A DNA stretch of 64,000 bases from Hymenobacter armeniacus (GTDB lineage Bacteria > Bacteroidota > Bacteroidia > Cytophagales > Hymenobacteraceae), in NCBI RefSeq assembly GCF_014699055.1, contig NZ_JACXAC010000004.1:496001-560000 (forward strand). The letters are read 5' to 3'. A program made the translations under genes and the position numbers. How positions within the stretch are numbered: position 1 is the stretch's first letter; each line of letters starts with the position of its first letter. Under the pieces are notes generated by a model that did no database searches, was not told where the DNA came from, and worked only from the letters and a program-made list of their open reading frames with translations. Shown here in pieces: positions 16,601 through 25,845 of this stretch.

Positions 16601-17090
16601 CAAAGACCAGACCGTGAACCAACAGGGCCTGGCCTCCGTGGTCCTCAGCCTGCACCAGCAGCTCGACGCCGCCGTGGCCGAGGCCTACGCCTGGCCCGCC
16701 GCCCTGCCCGACGCCGAGATTCTCACGCGCCTGGTGCGCCTCAACCACGAGCGCGCCCGCGAGGAAGCCGGCGGCCACGTGCGCTACCTGCGCCCGGCGT
16801 ATCAGGCGAAAGGAAATAAGGAACAAGGGATAGGGAATACGGCCACCCAGGCCGACCTGGCTCTGGCCGTATCCCCTGTGCCCTCCTCCCTTATCCCCTT
16901 CCCCACCGAGCTGGCCCAGCAGATGCAGGCCTTGCGCGACGCCCTGCAGCAAGCCGCCCAGCCGCAGACGGCCGCCCAGGTAGCCGCCCGCTTCCGGCGC
17001 CTGAAAGCCGACAAGGTGGAGCCCCTGCTGGCCACCCTGGCCGCCCTGAGCCTGGTGCGCCAAACGCCGGAAGGGGCGTACGCCGGCTAG
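13632..17090 (+). CDS. MmeI-like (type IIG/IIL) restriction-modification fusion enzyme
   Basis: 1152 residues. The N-terminal nuclease domain carries a PD-(D/E)XK-type motif with D69, E79 and K81 (RIDLYKRG...ETK). A helical spacer leads to a gamma-class adenine-N6 methyltransferase with SAM motif [10 protein letters not shown] at D422 and catalytic NPPF at 586-589. A target-recognition region (about 690-930) and a C-terminal helical domain follow. Such single-chain enzymes methylate one adenine of their site and cut at a distance. Residues ~520-930 (bases ~15190-16430) are encoded by clearly AT-richer DNA than both ends, suggesting replacement of the region covering NPPF and the recognition domain. 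Residues ~1060-1091 are encoded by an inverted repeat (16809-16904). No separate methyltransferase or specificity gene is nearby, as expected for this class. Confidence 0.85.
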   Translation: MTYPDFAARWRNSGGAERANYGLFLQDLCDLLGVPKPDPTTDQPAQDQYVLERAVTFQDGPKKSTGRIDLYKRGCFILETKQGTDSPDSQQRAEKSDRAELGLAAEKRRKGHALRGSVKWEQMMQAARQQALGYVRALPSEEPRPLFVLVVDVGYCIDVYSNFAGVGDSFVPFPDQARFRLPLAALADEGTRALLRQVWAAPRELDPSRRAARVTRELAGYLAGVSAQLERAGHAPEVVAQFLMRCLFTMFSEDVGLIPKASFTGMLRTYSTPELREFLPDALRGLWATMDTGGFSPDLKARLRRFNGKLFHDATALPLTPDQMALLLKAAEADWTEVEPAIFGTLLERALDPRERHSLGAHYTPRRYVERLVLPTVLEPLRREWTAAQAASARRLDEGQPKDARQELVRFLTRLTSLRILDPACGSGNFLYVTLEHLKRLEGEVLAAINAFGQTGLLDLGGGTTVSPRQLLGLELNPRAAAIADVVLRIGYLQWHLRTHGITQLAEPLLDEYQNIRQQDAVLDYNLTVPRLDEAGRTITRWDGFTMKVHPTTGEQVPDEAAQVIMLDYPKAKPAEWPKADFIIGNPPFVGMKRMRLVLGDGYTEALRKAYAKQVPDSADLVMYWWYKAAESVSKGEAERFGFITTNSITQIFNRRVIEPYLENESSPLSITFAIPDHPWVNGVDGAAVRIAATVVELGKRPGLLATVIREQTGKEEDAIEVELTETSGVINADLTSGADVAGVAALLANDKLAYLGVKLYGSGFILSPEEAASLKTTSSAAIVRRYVSGQDLTQKLRGLSVIDTDGLSLDDLTGKYPDALQRLLLYVKPERDHNPSKEKRERWWLFGVNQQSMRKSVSGLTRYIVTTETAKHRFFQFVAGDYLAEGTNIAIGIEDAYYLGVLSSNIHISWALAAGGILGVGGTPRYNKSRCFDPFPFPDATPAQQVRIRELAEQLDAHRKRQQAQHPSLTLTDLYNVVEKLRANQPLSAKDQTVNQQGLASVVLSLHQQLDAAVAEAYAWPAALPDAEILTRLVRLNHERAREEAGGHVRYLRPAYQAKGNKEQGIGNTATQADLALAVSPVPSSLIPFPTELAQQMQALRDALQQAAQPQTAAQVAARFRRLKADKVEPLLATLAALSLVRQTPEGAYAG
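16809..16904. repeat. Heptad-unit inverted repeat translated inside the restriction-modification gene
   Basis: Left arm units GGAAATA, AGGAACA, AGGGATA, GGGAATA run into CGGCC. The right arm starts GGCCG and runs TATCCCC, TGTGCCC, TCCTCCC, TTATCCC, CTTCCCC. Both arms are periodic at 7 nt (one 8-nt step) and roughly complementary across a ~20-nt loop. The frame stays open across it and encodes a Gly/Asn/Gln then Ser/Pro/Val segment unlike the helices around it. Confidence 0.7.
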
Positions 17091-17110
17091 GGCATGTGGC
17101 CAGTAAAAAA

Positions 17111-17145
17111 GCCCGTCATGCTTCGACCAGCGCAGCATGACGGGC
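17111..17145 (-). terminator. Terminator hairpin of the alpha/beta hydrolase transcript; related to the GAGCGCAGCGAAG palindromes
   Basis: A perfect 12-bp stem (GCCCGTCATGCT / AGCATGACGGGC) with an 11-nt loop and a TTTTTT tail on the minus strand, so it ends the minus-strand transcript entering from 17255. The GTCATGC stem and the CAGCG in the loop resemble a shortened member of the palindromes at 20756 and 56142. Confidence 0.75.
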
Positions 17146-17254
17146 TAACTGTTTACAGACCAAGCTTCACATGCGCGCTGAAAACTGGCCCAACCTTCTC
17201 CAGCACGTCGTGCAGCGCGCCGTCGGCGCACTTCTGCCACGTCGTTTGCGTGTT

Positions 17255-19114
17255 TTAACGAAGCGGTAAAGATGCTTCGGCGGGCTGCTGCTGCACGTCC
17301 TGCTCAAACATCTCGACGGGGCCTTCATCTACCGGCGGCGCCGTCTCGCGGGCCTGGTCTACGGGGCTGGCGGCGCGCGTGGCAAAAATCCGCTCCCGAA
17401 TGGCCGTCGCCAGGGCCTCGTTTTTCCAGTACTGCACGTGCGCCGCCAGCGGGGTGCGGGCGTCTGCGTCTATCCGGTTTTCTACGGGCTGGTAGCCCGG
17501 CACCTGGGTGCCCGCGGGGGCGTCGTAGAAATCGAGGCCGCCGCTCACCACGTCGTTTTTCGAGTAAATGTTAATCCACTTCACGTAGTTGCGCACGCGC
17601 CAGGAGCGCAGCAGCGGCTGCACCGAAGCCATCAGGGGCGGCCGCACCGAGGTGTCGTCGGATTGGGTGTGGAAGAGGTAGGCGGTTTTGTCGAGCGGCG
17701 AGCCGAAGGTGATGAGGCCGCCGGTCCGCACGTCGGCCTGCAGGGGCCGGTCCATGCTTTCGTCGAGGTGCAGGGTGGCGTTGAGGGCGTCGTAGGTCAC
17801 CACCGAGCCCAGCGAATGCCCCACCAGCACCAGCCGGTCGTAGGCAAAGGGCAGCTCCACGGCGGGGTCGGGGCTGGTGGCGGCGCGGGCCCCGTAGAGG
17901 GCACAGGCCATTTGGGAGGCCTGGCGCTTCACCTCCTCGCGCACCTTATGAAACTTGTCCACTTTGTACGCGTCCAGGTAGATGGCCACGTCGCCCATGT
18001 ACTGCACCAGAAACCCGCGCAGGTACAGGCTGATGCCCACCGTGAGGCCCCAAACGCCGCCAATGAAAGCCATGCGCAGCAGCACGGCCCAGTGGGGTTT
18101 GGTCAGCCAGTCGGGCAGGGCGCGCAGCCAGGCATTGTTCTGCTCCAACTGCCAGATGTAGCTGAGCACGGGGCTGGGGTCGGGGGCCTTCGGGGCCAGG
18201 GTGTGCGCGCTGGTGAAGTAGTCCCAGGCCATGATGCCGGCCATGCCCACCAGAAACCCGCCGGCCACCCCCAGCAGCCCCCACACGGCCCAGTGCACCA
18301 GCTTGTCGGCCCGCCAGTCGGCTCCCGCCCGGGCTTTTTCCTTTGAAATCCCGCTGACCTTGCGCACCACCTTGCGGTCGAGCTTGCTCAGGTTTTCGAC
18401 AATCTTCTCGCTCCACAGCAAAAACAGGCCCGCCACTACGGCCGGGAGCAGCAGCCACACCAGGTCCATCGTGAGCCGGTCGACCAGCCGGGCCGGCATT
18501 TTGGAGAAGCTGGAAAAGCTCAGCAGGTTGGCCCCCACCACCAGCGTCAGCAGGGTGTTGATGGCCACCAGCGCCAGCACCAGCGCCAGCGCCGCAAACA
18601 GCCCCCACACCGTTTTGCGGGGAATGGTAAACTCCCGCGTTTTCCCAAAGAGCCAGCGCTGAAACGTGCTGCCCTTCAGCAGCCGCGACCGCACCCCGCG
18701 CCACCCCGCCGAGGCCATGAAGCGCACCACTTCCGACAGCGAGATGTTGCCTTCGGTGAGGGGCGCCCAGTAGTTTTCGTACACGTGCACCGTCCGCTTT
18801 TGCTGGCTACGGGCGTCGGTCAGCTCCACCTCGGCCCGCGCGAGCCAGGTTTCGCGCTTGCTGTCGGGGTCCAGAAAGCGCACGTGGGTGACTACCGGCG
18901 CGGGGCCGGTTAGGTCGGTCCCAGTGGGCTGCTGCAGCAGCTTCACCACGTCTTCCAACGTGGCGAAGGGCACTTGCTGGCCCATGCCGTGGCTCACCAG
19001 CAGGGCCACGGGCTTGCCGGGGTCTTCGGGGTGGGGGGCCGTGGCGGGGCGGTTCAGCGAAGTGGCCACGGTGGTAGAATTCGCCAGGTCGACAGCAGGT
19101 AAGCTCGGGCTCAT
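17255..19114 (-). CDS. Membrane-anchored alpha/beta hydrolase (lipase-like)
   Basis: 619 residues from ATG at 19114. An in-frame ATG at 19189 is possible, but the 25 codons between lack the GC3 bias of the gene. An early VSHGMGQQ motif suggests an oxyanion region. About four transmembrane segments follow between residues ~180 and ~370 (for example WGLFAALALVLALVAI and LLGVAGGFLVGMAGIMAW). The C-terminal hydrolase core has VLVGHSLGSVVTYDAL with nucleophile Ser434, then ITFGSPLDK. The substrate is unknown; lipid or acyl ester is a guess from the fold. After the TAA stop the same frame stays open for 33 codons (17156-17254) with coding-like composition, then another TAA and the terminator. It is divergent from the RND operon. 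Confidence 0.75.
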   Translation of the reverse strand: MSPSLPAVDLANSTTVATSLNRPATAPHPEDPGKPVALLVSHGMGQQVPFATLEDVVKLLQQPTGTDLTGPAPVVTHVRFLDPDSKRETWLARAEVELTDARSQQKRTVHVYENYWAPLTEGNISLSEVVRFMASAGWRGVRSRLLKGSTFQRWLFGKTREFTIPRKTVWGLFAALALVLALVAINTLLTLVVGANLLSFSSFSKMPARLVDRLTMDLVWLLLPAVVAGLFLLWSEKIVENLSKLDRKVVRKVSGISKEKARAGADWRADKLVHWAVWGLLGVAGGFLVGMAGIMAWDYFTSAHTLAPKAPDPSPVLSYIWQLEQNNAWLRALPDWLTKPHWAVLLRMAFIGGVWGLTVGISLYLRGFLVQYMGDVAIYLDAYKVDKFHKVREEVKRQASQMACALYGARAATSPDPAVELPFAYDRLVLVGHSLGSVVTYDALNATLHLDESMDRPLQADVRTGGLITFGSPLDKTAYLFHTQSDDTSVRPPLMASVQPLLRSWRVRNYVKWINIYSKNDVVSGGLDFYDAPAGTQVPGYQPVENRIDADARTPLAAHVQYWKNEALATAIRERIFATRAASPVDQARETAPPVDEGPVEMFEQDVQQQPAEASLPLR

Positions 19115-19616
19115 CAGTAGAGGTAGAATGAGGTGATGAATGCGGGTATATACCAGCGCAATGATATAGGTTTTTCTGGAATAAGTCATTTCATTCTCAA
19201 AAAAATCTAGGCCGATTGGGCAAATGCTTTGTCCGAATGCCGAAATCAGCGCGAGGCCGCACGGCATACAGCCGGTGAGCTGGGGAGCGGGACGGAGCCG
19301 GCGCTGCCCGGCGCAGGTGGGCGTAGCGGCGTGAGAATGAATTCGGCGCTTCATATCCGCTTCATGCGGTTGGCCGTTGGTTTGTGCCGTGAACCCCTCA
19401 CCCGGGCGGTGCTGCACTGGTCTTCCCACCCGGCCGCAGCTTTCCGCCGCCCGGCCTTTGGTACCGGCCGGTGGCCGGCCACCAACGGCTTGCTGCTGCT
19501 TGAGCCAGGCCGAACGCGCATGTACGAACCCCACCACGCAACCACGGGCAGTCGATGAACGGGAGACCCGGCCCCGGTTGGCGTGGCCCAGTCACTACAC
19601 AATCATCATTTAGACA
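19115..19616. other. 502-bp gap between the divergent hydrolase and RND operons
   Basis: GC-rich and open in several frames, but none of the ORFs (for example 19229-19558 on the plus strand) has a recognisable protein, and they overlap each other on both strands. No promoter box stands out; the RND leader ends ACAATCATCATTTAGACAATG. No regulator gene of the TetR or MarR type accompanies the pump. Confidence 0.4.
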
Positions 19617-20741
19617 ATGCATTACCGAACGCCCACGCTATTCTCCGAGGCTTACCTAAAAAAAACGCTGCTGCTGCTAAGCGGCAGCGCGCTGCTGTAC
19701 ACCACCGGCTGCAAGGAAGAGAAGAAGCCAGTCGAAGAGCAGATTAGACTGGTGGCCACCAGCCCCTTGCAGAAGGACACCACCATCACGAAGGAGTACG
19801 TGGCCCAGATTCACTCCTACCAGCGCATCGAGCTGCGGGCGCTGGAAAAGGGCTACCTGGAGAAGATTTTCGTGGACGAGGGCCAGAAAGTAGCGCAGGG
19901 CCAGACCATGTTCCAGATTAAGCCCACCGTGTACCAGGCCGAGCTGAAGAAGTCGCAGGCCGAGGCGCACTACGTGCAGATGGAGTACCAGAACACCAAG
20001 AGCCTGGCCGACAAGAACATCGTGTCGAAGAGCGAGTTGGCGCTGTCGCAGGCCAAATACGACAAGGCCAACGCCGACGTGTCGCTGGCCCAGGCCCACC
20101 TGCAGTTCACGACGGTGAAGGCTCCGTTCAGCGGCATCATGGACCACTTCCAGGCCCGACTGGGCAGCCTTGTGGACGAAGGTGACCTTCTGACGACGCT
20201 TTCGGACAACAGCAAAATGTGGGTGTATTACAACGTGCCCGAGGCCGAGTACCTGGCCTACAAGCAGCACGCGAAGACCAACGACAAAGCCGCGCACGTG
20301 AAGCTGCGCATGGCCAACAACGAGGTGTTCGACCAGACCGGCATCGTGCAAACCATTGAGGCTGATTTCAATAACGAAACTGGCAACATCGCCTTCCGCG
20401 CCACCTTCCCCAACCCCGACGGGCTGCTGCGCAACGGCGAAACCGGCAGTGTGCTCATGACCGTGCCGCTGAAACACGCCCTCATCATCCCGCAGAAAGC
20501 CACCTTCGAAATCCTCGAAAAGAAGTACGTTTTCGTGGTCGATAAGAACAACGTGGTGCACCAGCGCGAAGTCGGCATCGCCTCCGAAATGCCTGACCTA
20601 TACATCATTGGCTCCGGCATTACGCCCAACGACCGCATCCTCCTGGAAGGCCTGCGCAAAGTGAAAGACGGCGACAAGGTGACCTATGACTACAAGGCGC
20701 CGCAGGGGGTTCTCTCGAATTTGAAGGTGACGGCCGAGTAA
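19617..20741 (+). CDS. RND efflux periplasmic adaptor (membrane-fusion lipoprotein, AcrA/MexA-like)
   Basis: 374 residues. The N-terminus has a lipoprotein signal ending LLYTTGC, with the Cys at about residue 32. Then come the lipoyl half-motif (LEKGYLEKIFVDEGQKVAQGQ), an alpha-helical hairpin (~100-150), the second lipoyl half (VKAPFSGIMDHF, ~160-175), a beta-barrel and the membrane-proximal domain. The adaptor links an inner-membrane RND pump to a TolC-type channel for drug or solvent export. It is the first gene of a three-gene operon with 20923 and 24237; the 181-bp gap to the pump gene holds a long palindrome. Confidence 0.93.
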   Translation: MHYRTPTLFSEAYLKKTLLLLSGSALLYTTGCKEEKKPVEEQIRLVATSPLQKDTTITKEYVAQIHSYQRIELRALEKGYLEKIFVDEGQKVAQGQTMFQIKPTVYQAELKKSQAEAHYVQMEYQNTKSLADKNIVSKSELALSQAKYDKANADVSLAQAHLQFTTVKAPFSGIMDHFQARLGSLVDEGDLLTTLSDNSKMWVYYNVPEAEYLAYKQHAKTNDKAAHVKLRMANNEVFDQTGIVQTIEADFNNETGNIAFRATFPNPDGLLRNGETGSVLMTVPLKHALIIPQKATFEILEKKYVFVVDKNNVVHQREVGIASEMPDLYIIGSGITPNDRILLEGLRKVKDGDKVTYDYKAPQGVLSNLKVTAE

Positions 20742-20755
20742 GCGTCAGGGCGCAG

Positions 20756-20880
20756 CCAAAAGGCTGTCATGCAGAGCGCAGCGAAGCATCTCGCTCGGTG
20801 CAGCAATCAAGCATGCAGAACGATTGATTTAGTGGCGGCACGCGAGATGCTTCGCTGCGCTCTGCATGACGGCCTTTTGG
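20756..20880. repeat. Long intergenic palindrome (GAGCGCAGCGAAG family) inside the RND operon
   Basis: Arms of ~39 bp (CCAAAAGGCnGTCATGCAGA, then GCGCAGCGAAGCATCTCGC) are almost perfectly inverted around a ~45-nt centre. The arm core matches the palindrome at 56142-56240. It sits between adaptor and pump genes and would form a very stable stem-loop in the operon mRNA. Confidence 0.9.
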
Positions 20881-20922
20881 GTTCTACCGCCTTCCAATTA
20901 ATATCCACACAGCCAGAAGAAT

Positions 20923-23900
20923 ATGTTTAGTAAATTCATTCGCAGGCCCGTATTTGCCATTGTTATTTCGGTGTCCATCCTGCTCATGGGCGGGCTGGCC
21001 ATCATGCAGCTGCCAACGTCGCAGTTTCCGGAGATTTCGCCGCCGCTCGTGATGGTGAGCGCCTCCTACCCTGGCGCTAGTGCTAAAGTGCTGACCGAGT
21101 CGGTGCTGATTCCGCTGGAGCAGGCGGTGAACGGGGTGCCGGGCATGAAGTACATGACCTCCGACGCCGTATCGGCCGGCGAGGCCAACATTCAGATTGT
21201 GTTCAACCTGGGCACCAACCCCGACCAGGCGGTGGTAAACGTGAACACCCGCATTGCGCAGGTGCTCAACCGCTTGCCGCTGATTGTGCAGCGCGAGGGC
21301 GTGATTGTGAACCGCGTGGTGCCCAACATGCTGATGTACGTGAACTTGTATTCGAAAGACAAGAACACGGACATGAAGTACCTGTTCAACTTCGCCGGCG
21401 TGAACATGATACCCGAACTGCAGCGCCTCGGCGGCATCGGCCGGGCCAGCATCCTGGGTAGCCGGCAGTACGCCATGCGCGTGTGGCTGAAGCCCGACCG
21501 CATGCGGGCCTACAACATTTCGGTGGATGACGTGATGAAGGCCCTGGACGAGCAGAGCGTGATTGGCTCGCCGGGCCGTATCGGCCGCGCCGATGGCAAG
21601 AATGCGCAGTCGCTGGAATACGTGCTGAGCTACCAGGGCCGCTTCAACGACGTGGAGCAGTATAAGAATGTGATTCTAAGGGCCAATCCGAACGGGGAAA
21701 GCCTGCACCTGAAGGACGTGGCCAACGTGGAGCTGGGCTCGGAATACTACGACATCTACTCCAACCTGAACCAGTACCCCTCGGCGGCCATCGTGCTGAA
21801 GCAGACCTACGGCTCGAACGCTTCGGACGTGATTAAAGAGGTGAAGGGCAAGCTGGAAGAGCTGAAAAAGAGCAGCTTCCCGCCCGGCATGGACTACAAA
21901 ATCACCTACGACGTGTCGAACTTCCTCGACGCCTCGATTGAAAACGTGATTCACACGCTGCGCGATGCCTTCATTCTGGTGGCGCTGGTGGTGTTCATCT
22001 TCCTCGGCGACTGGCGCTCGACGCTGATTCCGGCGCTGGCCGTGCCGGTGTCGCTGGTGGGCTCGTTCATTGCGATGCAGGCGTTCGGCCTCACCATCAA
22101 CATGATTACGCTGTTTGCGCTGGTGCTTTCGATTGGCATTGTGGTCGATAACGCCATTGTGGTGATTGAGGCGGTGCACGCCAAGATGGACGAGCAGCAT
22201 CTATCGCCGTATAATGCAGTCCGACAAGTGGTTGGGGAAATCAGCGGTGCTATTATCGGCATTACCATCATGATGACGGCCGTGTTCATTCCGGTGTCGT
22301 TCATGAGCGGCCCGGTGGGCATTTTCTACCGTCAGTTCTCCATTACCATGGCCACGGCCATCGTGATTTCGGGCCTCGTGGCCCTGACGTTGACGCCGGT
22401 GCTTTGCGCCATGATTCTGAAAAACCACCACGGCCAACCCAAGAAGCAGACGCCGCTGCAGCGCTTCTTCGACTGGTTCAACCGCGGCTTTGAGAAGCTG
22501 ACCAATGCGTATGTAGGCCTGCTGCAGCGCATTGTGGCCAACCGCATTGTGACGTTCGTGATGCTGGTGGCCTTCGGGCTGGGCATCTGGGCCATCTCGG
22601 CGGGGTTGCCGGCCGGCTTTATTCCGAGCGAAGACCAGGGCCTGATTTACGCCATTGTGCAGACGCCGCCCGGCACCACGCTGGAGCAAACCAACGCCGT
22701 ATCGAAGCGCCTGCGCGACCTGGCCAAGGACGTGCCCGGCATCGCCAACATCTCGACGCTGGCCGGCTACGAAGTACTGACCGAAGGCCGCGGCTCGAAC
22801 GCCGGTACCTGCTTGATTGACCTGAAGCCGTGGTCGGAGCGCAAGGAATCCATTGCCGAGATTGTGGAGGCGCTGGAAAAGAAAGCGCACGAGATTCCCG
22901 GCGCGACCATCGAATTCTTCGAGCCGCCGGCAGTGCCGGGCTACGGCGCGGCGGGTGGTTTCCAGTTGCAGATGCTCGACAAAACCAGCACCGGCGACTA
23001 CAAGGCCCTGGAACGGGTGAACAACGAGTTCATTGCCAAGCTGAAAAAGCGCAAGGAGCTGGCGGGCGTGTTCACCTTCTTCTCGGCCAATTACCCGCAG
23101 TACGAGCTCAAGATTGACAACGAGCTGGCCATGCAGAAGGGCGTGAGCATCGGCAACGCCATGAACACGCTCAGCATCCTGGTGGGCTCGACGTATGAGC
23201 TGGGTTTCATTAAGTACCAGCGCTTCTTTAAGGTGTTCGTGCAGGCCTCGCCGGAGTACCGCAAGCTGCCAGAGGACATCCTGAACATGTGGGCCAAGAA
23301 CGACAAGGGCGAAATGGTGCCGTTTTCGGCCTTCATGAAAATCGTGAAGAGCCAGGGTGCCAACGAAATCAACCGCTACAACATGTACCCCACCGGCTCC
23401 ATCCGGGGCGGCGCGGCGCCGGGCTACAGCTCGGGCGAGGCCATCAAGGCGGTGCAGGAAGTGGCCGAAACCCTGCCCCACGGCTACGGCATCGACTGGG
23501 GCGGCTTGTCGAAAGACGAAGTGGGCCGCGGCAACGAGTCGACCGTAATTTTCCTCATCGTGCTGGTGTTCGTGTACCTGGTGCTGGCCGCGCAGTACGA
23601 AAGCTTCCTGCTGCCGCTGGCCGTTATTTTCTCGCTGGTGGCGGGGGTGTTCGGTTCCTTCCTGTTCATCAAAATCTTCGGCCTGGCCAACGACATCTAC
23701 GCCCAAGTAGGTCTGGTAATGCTCGTCGGCCTACTGGGTAAAAACGCGGTACTTATCGTCGAATTCGCGGCCCTGAAACACGAGGAAGGCATGAGCGTCC
23801 GCGACGCGGCCATCGAAGGTGCGAAGACTCGATTCCGCCCGATTCTCATGACCTCGTTCGCCTTCATCGCCGGCCTGATTCCGCTGGTGGTAGCCACCGG

Positions 23901-24114
23901 CGCGGGCGCCATCGGCAACCGCACCATTGGTAGCTCGGCGCTGGGCGGCATGTTGTTCGGTACCGTGTTCGGGGTAATCATCATCCCCGGCCTGTACTAC
24001 TTCTTCGGCACCCTGGCCGGCAACAGCAAACTGATTCGCGACGAAAATGAAGCGCCCATCCTCGAAGGCGTAGAGCCCCGTGTGACACTAGAAGAAATGG
24101 AGCCTTATGCGTGA
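20923..24114 (+). CDS. RND multidrug efflux permease (AcrB/MexB, HAE1-like)
   Basis: 1063 residues, normal for HAE1 transporters. It opens MFSKFIRRPVFAIVISVSIL, the typical first helix. Two large periplasmic loops sit between helix 1 and helix 2 and between helices 7 and 8. Helix 4 carries the proton-relay Asp in GIVVDNAIVVIE (D~408), and helix 10 the conserved Lys in GLLGKNAVLIVEF (K~940). It uses the proton gradient to drive substrates from the periplasm into the channel. It is the second gene of the operon. Its TGA stop at 24112-24114 is itself part of the first GTGAGA unit of the following inverted repeat. Confidence 0.95.
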   Translation: MFSKFIRRPVFAIVISVSILLMGGLAIMQLPTSQFPEISPPLVMVSASYPGASAKVLTESVLIPLEQAVNGVPGMKYMTSDAVSAGEANIQIVFNLGTNPDQAVVNVNTRIAQVLNRLPLIVQREGVIVNRVVPNMLMYVNLYSKDKNTDMKYLFNFAGVNMIPELQRLGGIGRASILGSRQYAMRVWLKPDRMRAYNISVDDVMKALDEQSVIGSPGRIGRADGKNAQSLEYVLSYQGRFNDVEQYKNVILRANPNGESLHLKDVANVELGSEYYDIYSNLNQYPSAAIVLKQTYGSNASDVIKEVKGKLEELKKSSFPPGMDYKITYDVSNFLDASIENVIHTLRDAFILVALVVFIFLGDWRSTLIPALAVPVSLVGSFIAMQAFGLTINMITLFALVLSIGIVVDNAIVVIEAVHAKMDEQHLSPYNAVRQVVGEISGAIIGITIMMTAVFIPVSFMSGPVGIFYRQFSITMATAIVISGLVALTLTPVLCAMILKNHHGQPKKQTPLQRFFDWFNRGFEKLTNAYVGLLQRIVANRIVTFVMLVAFGLGIWAISAGLPAGFIPSEDQGLIYAIVQTPPGTTLEQTNAVSKRLRDLAKDVPGIANISTLAGYEVLTEGRGSNAGTCLIDLKPWSERKESIAEIVEALEKKAHEIPGATIEFFEPPAVPGYGAAGGFQLQMLDKTSTGDYKALERVNNEFIAKLKKRKELAGVFTFFSANYPQYELKIDNELAMQKGVSIGNAMNTLSILVGSTYELGFIKYQRFFKVFVQASPEYRKLPEDILNMWAKNDKGEMVPFSAFMKIVKSQGANEINRYNMYPTGSIRGGAAPGYSSGEAIKAVQEVAETLPHGYGIDWGGLSKDEVGRGNESTVIFLIVLVFVYLVLAAQYESFLLPLAVIFSLVAGVFGSFLFIKIFGLANDIYAQVGLVMLVGLLGKNAVLIVEFAALKHEEGMSVRDAAIEGAKTRFRPILMTSFAFIAGLIPLVVATGAGAIGNRTIGSSALGGMLFGTVFGVIIIPGLYYFFGTLAGNSKLIRDENEAPILEGVEPRVTLEEMEPYA

Positions 24115-24224
24115 GATTGAGAAGTGAGACGGTGAGAAGTGAGACATGGGATATGAAAAGGCAAGCGAATTTGCCGGAACAATTCCCGTCTCACCTCCCA
24201 TGTCTCACCATCCCATGTCTCATC
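24111..24224. repeat. Heptad-unit inverted repeat between the RND pump and channel genes
   Basis: The left arm has TGAGA at 6-8 nt spacing (five units, then ATGGGAT). The right arm has alternating TCTCA and TCCCA at 7,7,8,7 nt spacing. The arms are complementary around a ~30-nt centre that includes a small GGCAAGCGAATTTGCC hairpin. It begins within the last codons of the pump gene and ends 13 bp before the channel start codon. Confidence 0.85.
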
Positions 24225-24236
24225 AAAAACAGCCTT

Positions 24237-25691
24237 ATGCTTAAGAAACGAATTTATCAATACCTCGGTGCTGCCGGTTTGGCTCTCGCGGTAGGGGCCT
24301 GCAAAACCCCGGAGCTGGTGGTGAAGAACGAAACCCGCAGCACCCCGGCCAGCTACCCCACGGCTTCGGCCGCGGCCCCGGCCACCGCCGACAGCGCCAA
24401 CCTGGCCCGCGTGCAGTGGAAGCAGTTTTTCACCGACCCCAACCTGAAAGCGCTGATTGAAACGGCACTGCAAAACAACCAGGAGCTGAACATCACGCTG
24501 CAGGAAATCGAGATTGCCAAGAACGAAGTGCGCGCCCGCAGCGGCGAATACCTGCCCTTCGTGGGCCTGGGCGCCCGCGCCGACGTGGAGAAAGTGGGCC
24601 GCTATACGCTGCAAGGTGCCACCGAGGAGCAGGTCGACATCAAGGAAGACCGCCGCACGCCCGACCCGCTCACCAACTTCCAACTGGGCGCGTTTGCCAC
24701 CTGGGAGGTCGACATCTGGCACAAGCTGCGCAACGCCAAGAAAGCGGCGGCCCTGCGCTACCTGGCCTCGGTGGAGGGCAAAAACTTCATGGTGACCAAC
24801 CTGATTTCCGAGATTGCCAACTCGTACTACGAGCTGCTGGCGCTGGACAACCAGTTGGCCATTGTGAAGCAGAACATCGGCATTCAGAGCAATGCGCTGG
24901 AGCTGGTGCGCCTGCAAAAGGAATCGGCCCGCACCACGGAGCTGGCCGTGAAACGCTTCGAGGCCCAGGTGCAGCACACCCGCAGCCTGCAGTTCAAGCT
25001 GCAGCAGAGCATCACGGAAACCGAGAACAAGCTGAACTACCTGGCCGGCCGCTACCCGCAGCCGGTGGTGCGCGACGACGCCACGTTTAACGACTTGCAG
25101 CCCTCCGTCATCACGGCCGGCCTGCCCACCCAGTTGCTGAGCAACCGCCCCGACATCCGGCAGGCCGAGCAGCAGCTGGCGGCCGCCAAACTCGACGTGC
25201 AGGTGGCGCGCGCCAACTTCTACCCGTCGCTGAGCTTGGCCGGGGGCGTGGGACTGGCGGCCTTCACGCCCGGCCTGCTGGTCTCGACGCCGCAGTCGAT
25301 GCTCTACTCGCTGGGTGCCGACCTGGCCGGGCCGCTGTTCAACCGCAACGGCATCAAGGCTACCTACTACACCGCCAATGCCGCGCAAACGCAGGCCGTG
25401 TACCGCTACGAAAAGACGGTGCTGAACGCCTACGTGGAGGTGAGCAACCAGCTCTCCAACATCAGCAACCTGGAGAAAAGCTACGACGCCAAAGCCAAAG
25501 AGGTGGCCGCCCTGAACCAGTCGGTGGACATTTCCAACAGCCTGTTCCGCTACGCCCGGGCCGAGTACACGGAGGTGCTCTTCACCCAGCGCGAGGCGCT
25601 GGAGTCGAAGTTTGACCTCATCGAAACCAAGATGCAGCAGCTAAACGCAACGGTGAATGTGTACCGCGCCCTGGGCGGCGGCTGGCAATAG
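24237..25691 (+). CDS. TolC-like outer-membrane efflux channel (OMF lipoprotein)
   Basis: 484 residues from ATG at 24237. The ORF is open back to 24111, but those codons lie in the inverted repeat and precede the signal peptide MLKKRIYQYL. Lipoprotein box LAVGAC with Cys22. The body shows the duplicated OEP pattern of long helices and strands: NQELNITLQEIEIAKNEVRA in the first half, and LSNRPDIRQAEQQLAAAKLD followed by NFYPSLSLAGG in the second. As third gene of the operon it should complete the tripartite pump. A terminator follows 43 bp later. Confidence 0.93.
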   Translation: MLKKRIYQYLGAAGLALAVGACKTPELVVKNETRSTPASYPTASAAAPATADSANLARVQWKQFFTDPNLKALIETALQNNQELNITLQEIEIAKNEVRARSGEYLPFVGLGARADVEKVGRYTLQGATEEQVDIKEDRRTPDPLTNFQLGAFATWEVDIWHKLRNAKKAAALRYLASVEGKNFMVTNLISEIANSYYELLALDNQLAIVKQNIGIQSNALELVRLQKESARTTELAVKRFEAQVQHTRSLQFKLQQSITETENKLNYLAGRYPQPVVRDDATFNDLQPSVITAGLPTQLLSNRPDIRQAEQQLAAAKLDVQVARANFYPSLSLAGGVGLAAFTPGLLVSTPQSMLYSLGADLAGPLFNRNGIKATYYTANAAQTQAVYRYEKTVLNAYVEVSNQLSNISNLEKSYDAKAKEVAALNQSVDISNSLFRYARAEYTEVLFTQREALESKFDLIETKMQQLNATVNVYRALGGGWQ

Positions 25692-25734
25692 TACCTGCGC
25701 CGCATACCATCTAGGCTACGTTCCCGCCGATTGA

Positions 25735-25768
25735 AACGCTCCGCACGAATCCGTAGCGGGGCGTTTTT
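25735..25768 (+). terminator. Rho-independent terminator of the RND operon
   Basis: Stem AACGCTCCGC / GCGGGGCGTT with one weak pair, an 11-nt loop and a TTTTT tail, 43 bp after the channel gene. Confidence 0.8.
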
Positions 25769-25845
25769 GTGTTCAGCCCCGCCGGCGTTGGCCGTACGCG
25801 GTAGGGGAGAGCTCGGCCGTTGGGCCGGGACTGGGGCCACTCACG

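Noticed and set aside
17115..19537. Longer hydrolase starting at 19537
   Set aside because: The extra N-terminal codons lack coding bias and hold no domain; a start at 19114 (or 19189) fits codon use.
19229..19558. ORF between the hydrolase and RND operons
   Set aside because: Several overlapping ORFs on both strands, no recognisable motif, Arg/Ala-rich composition typical of chance frames in GC-rich DNA.
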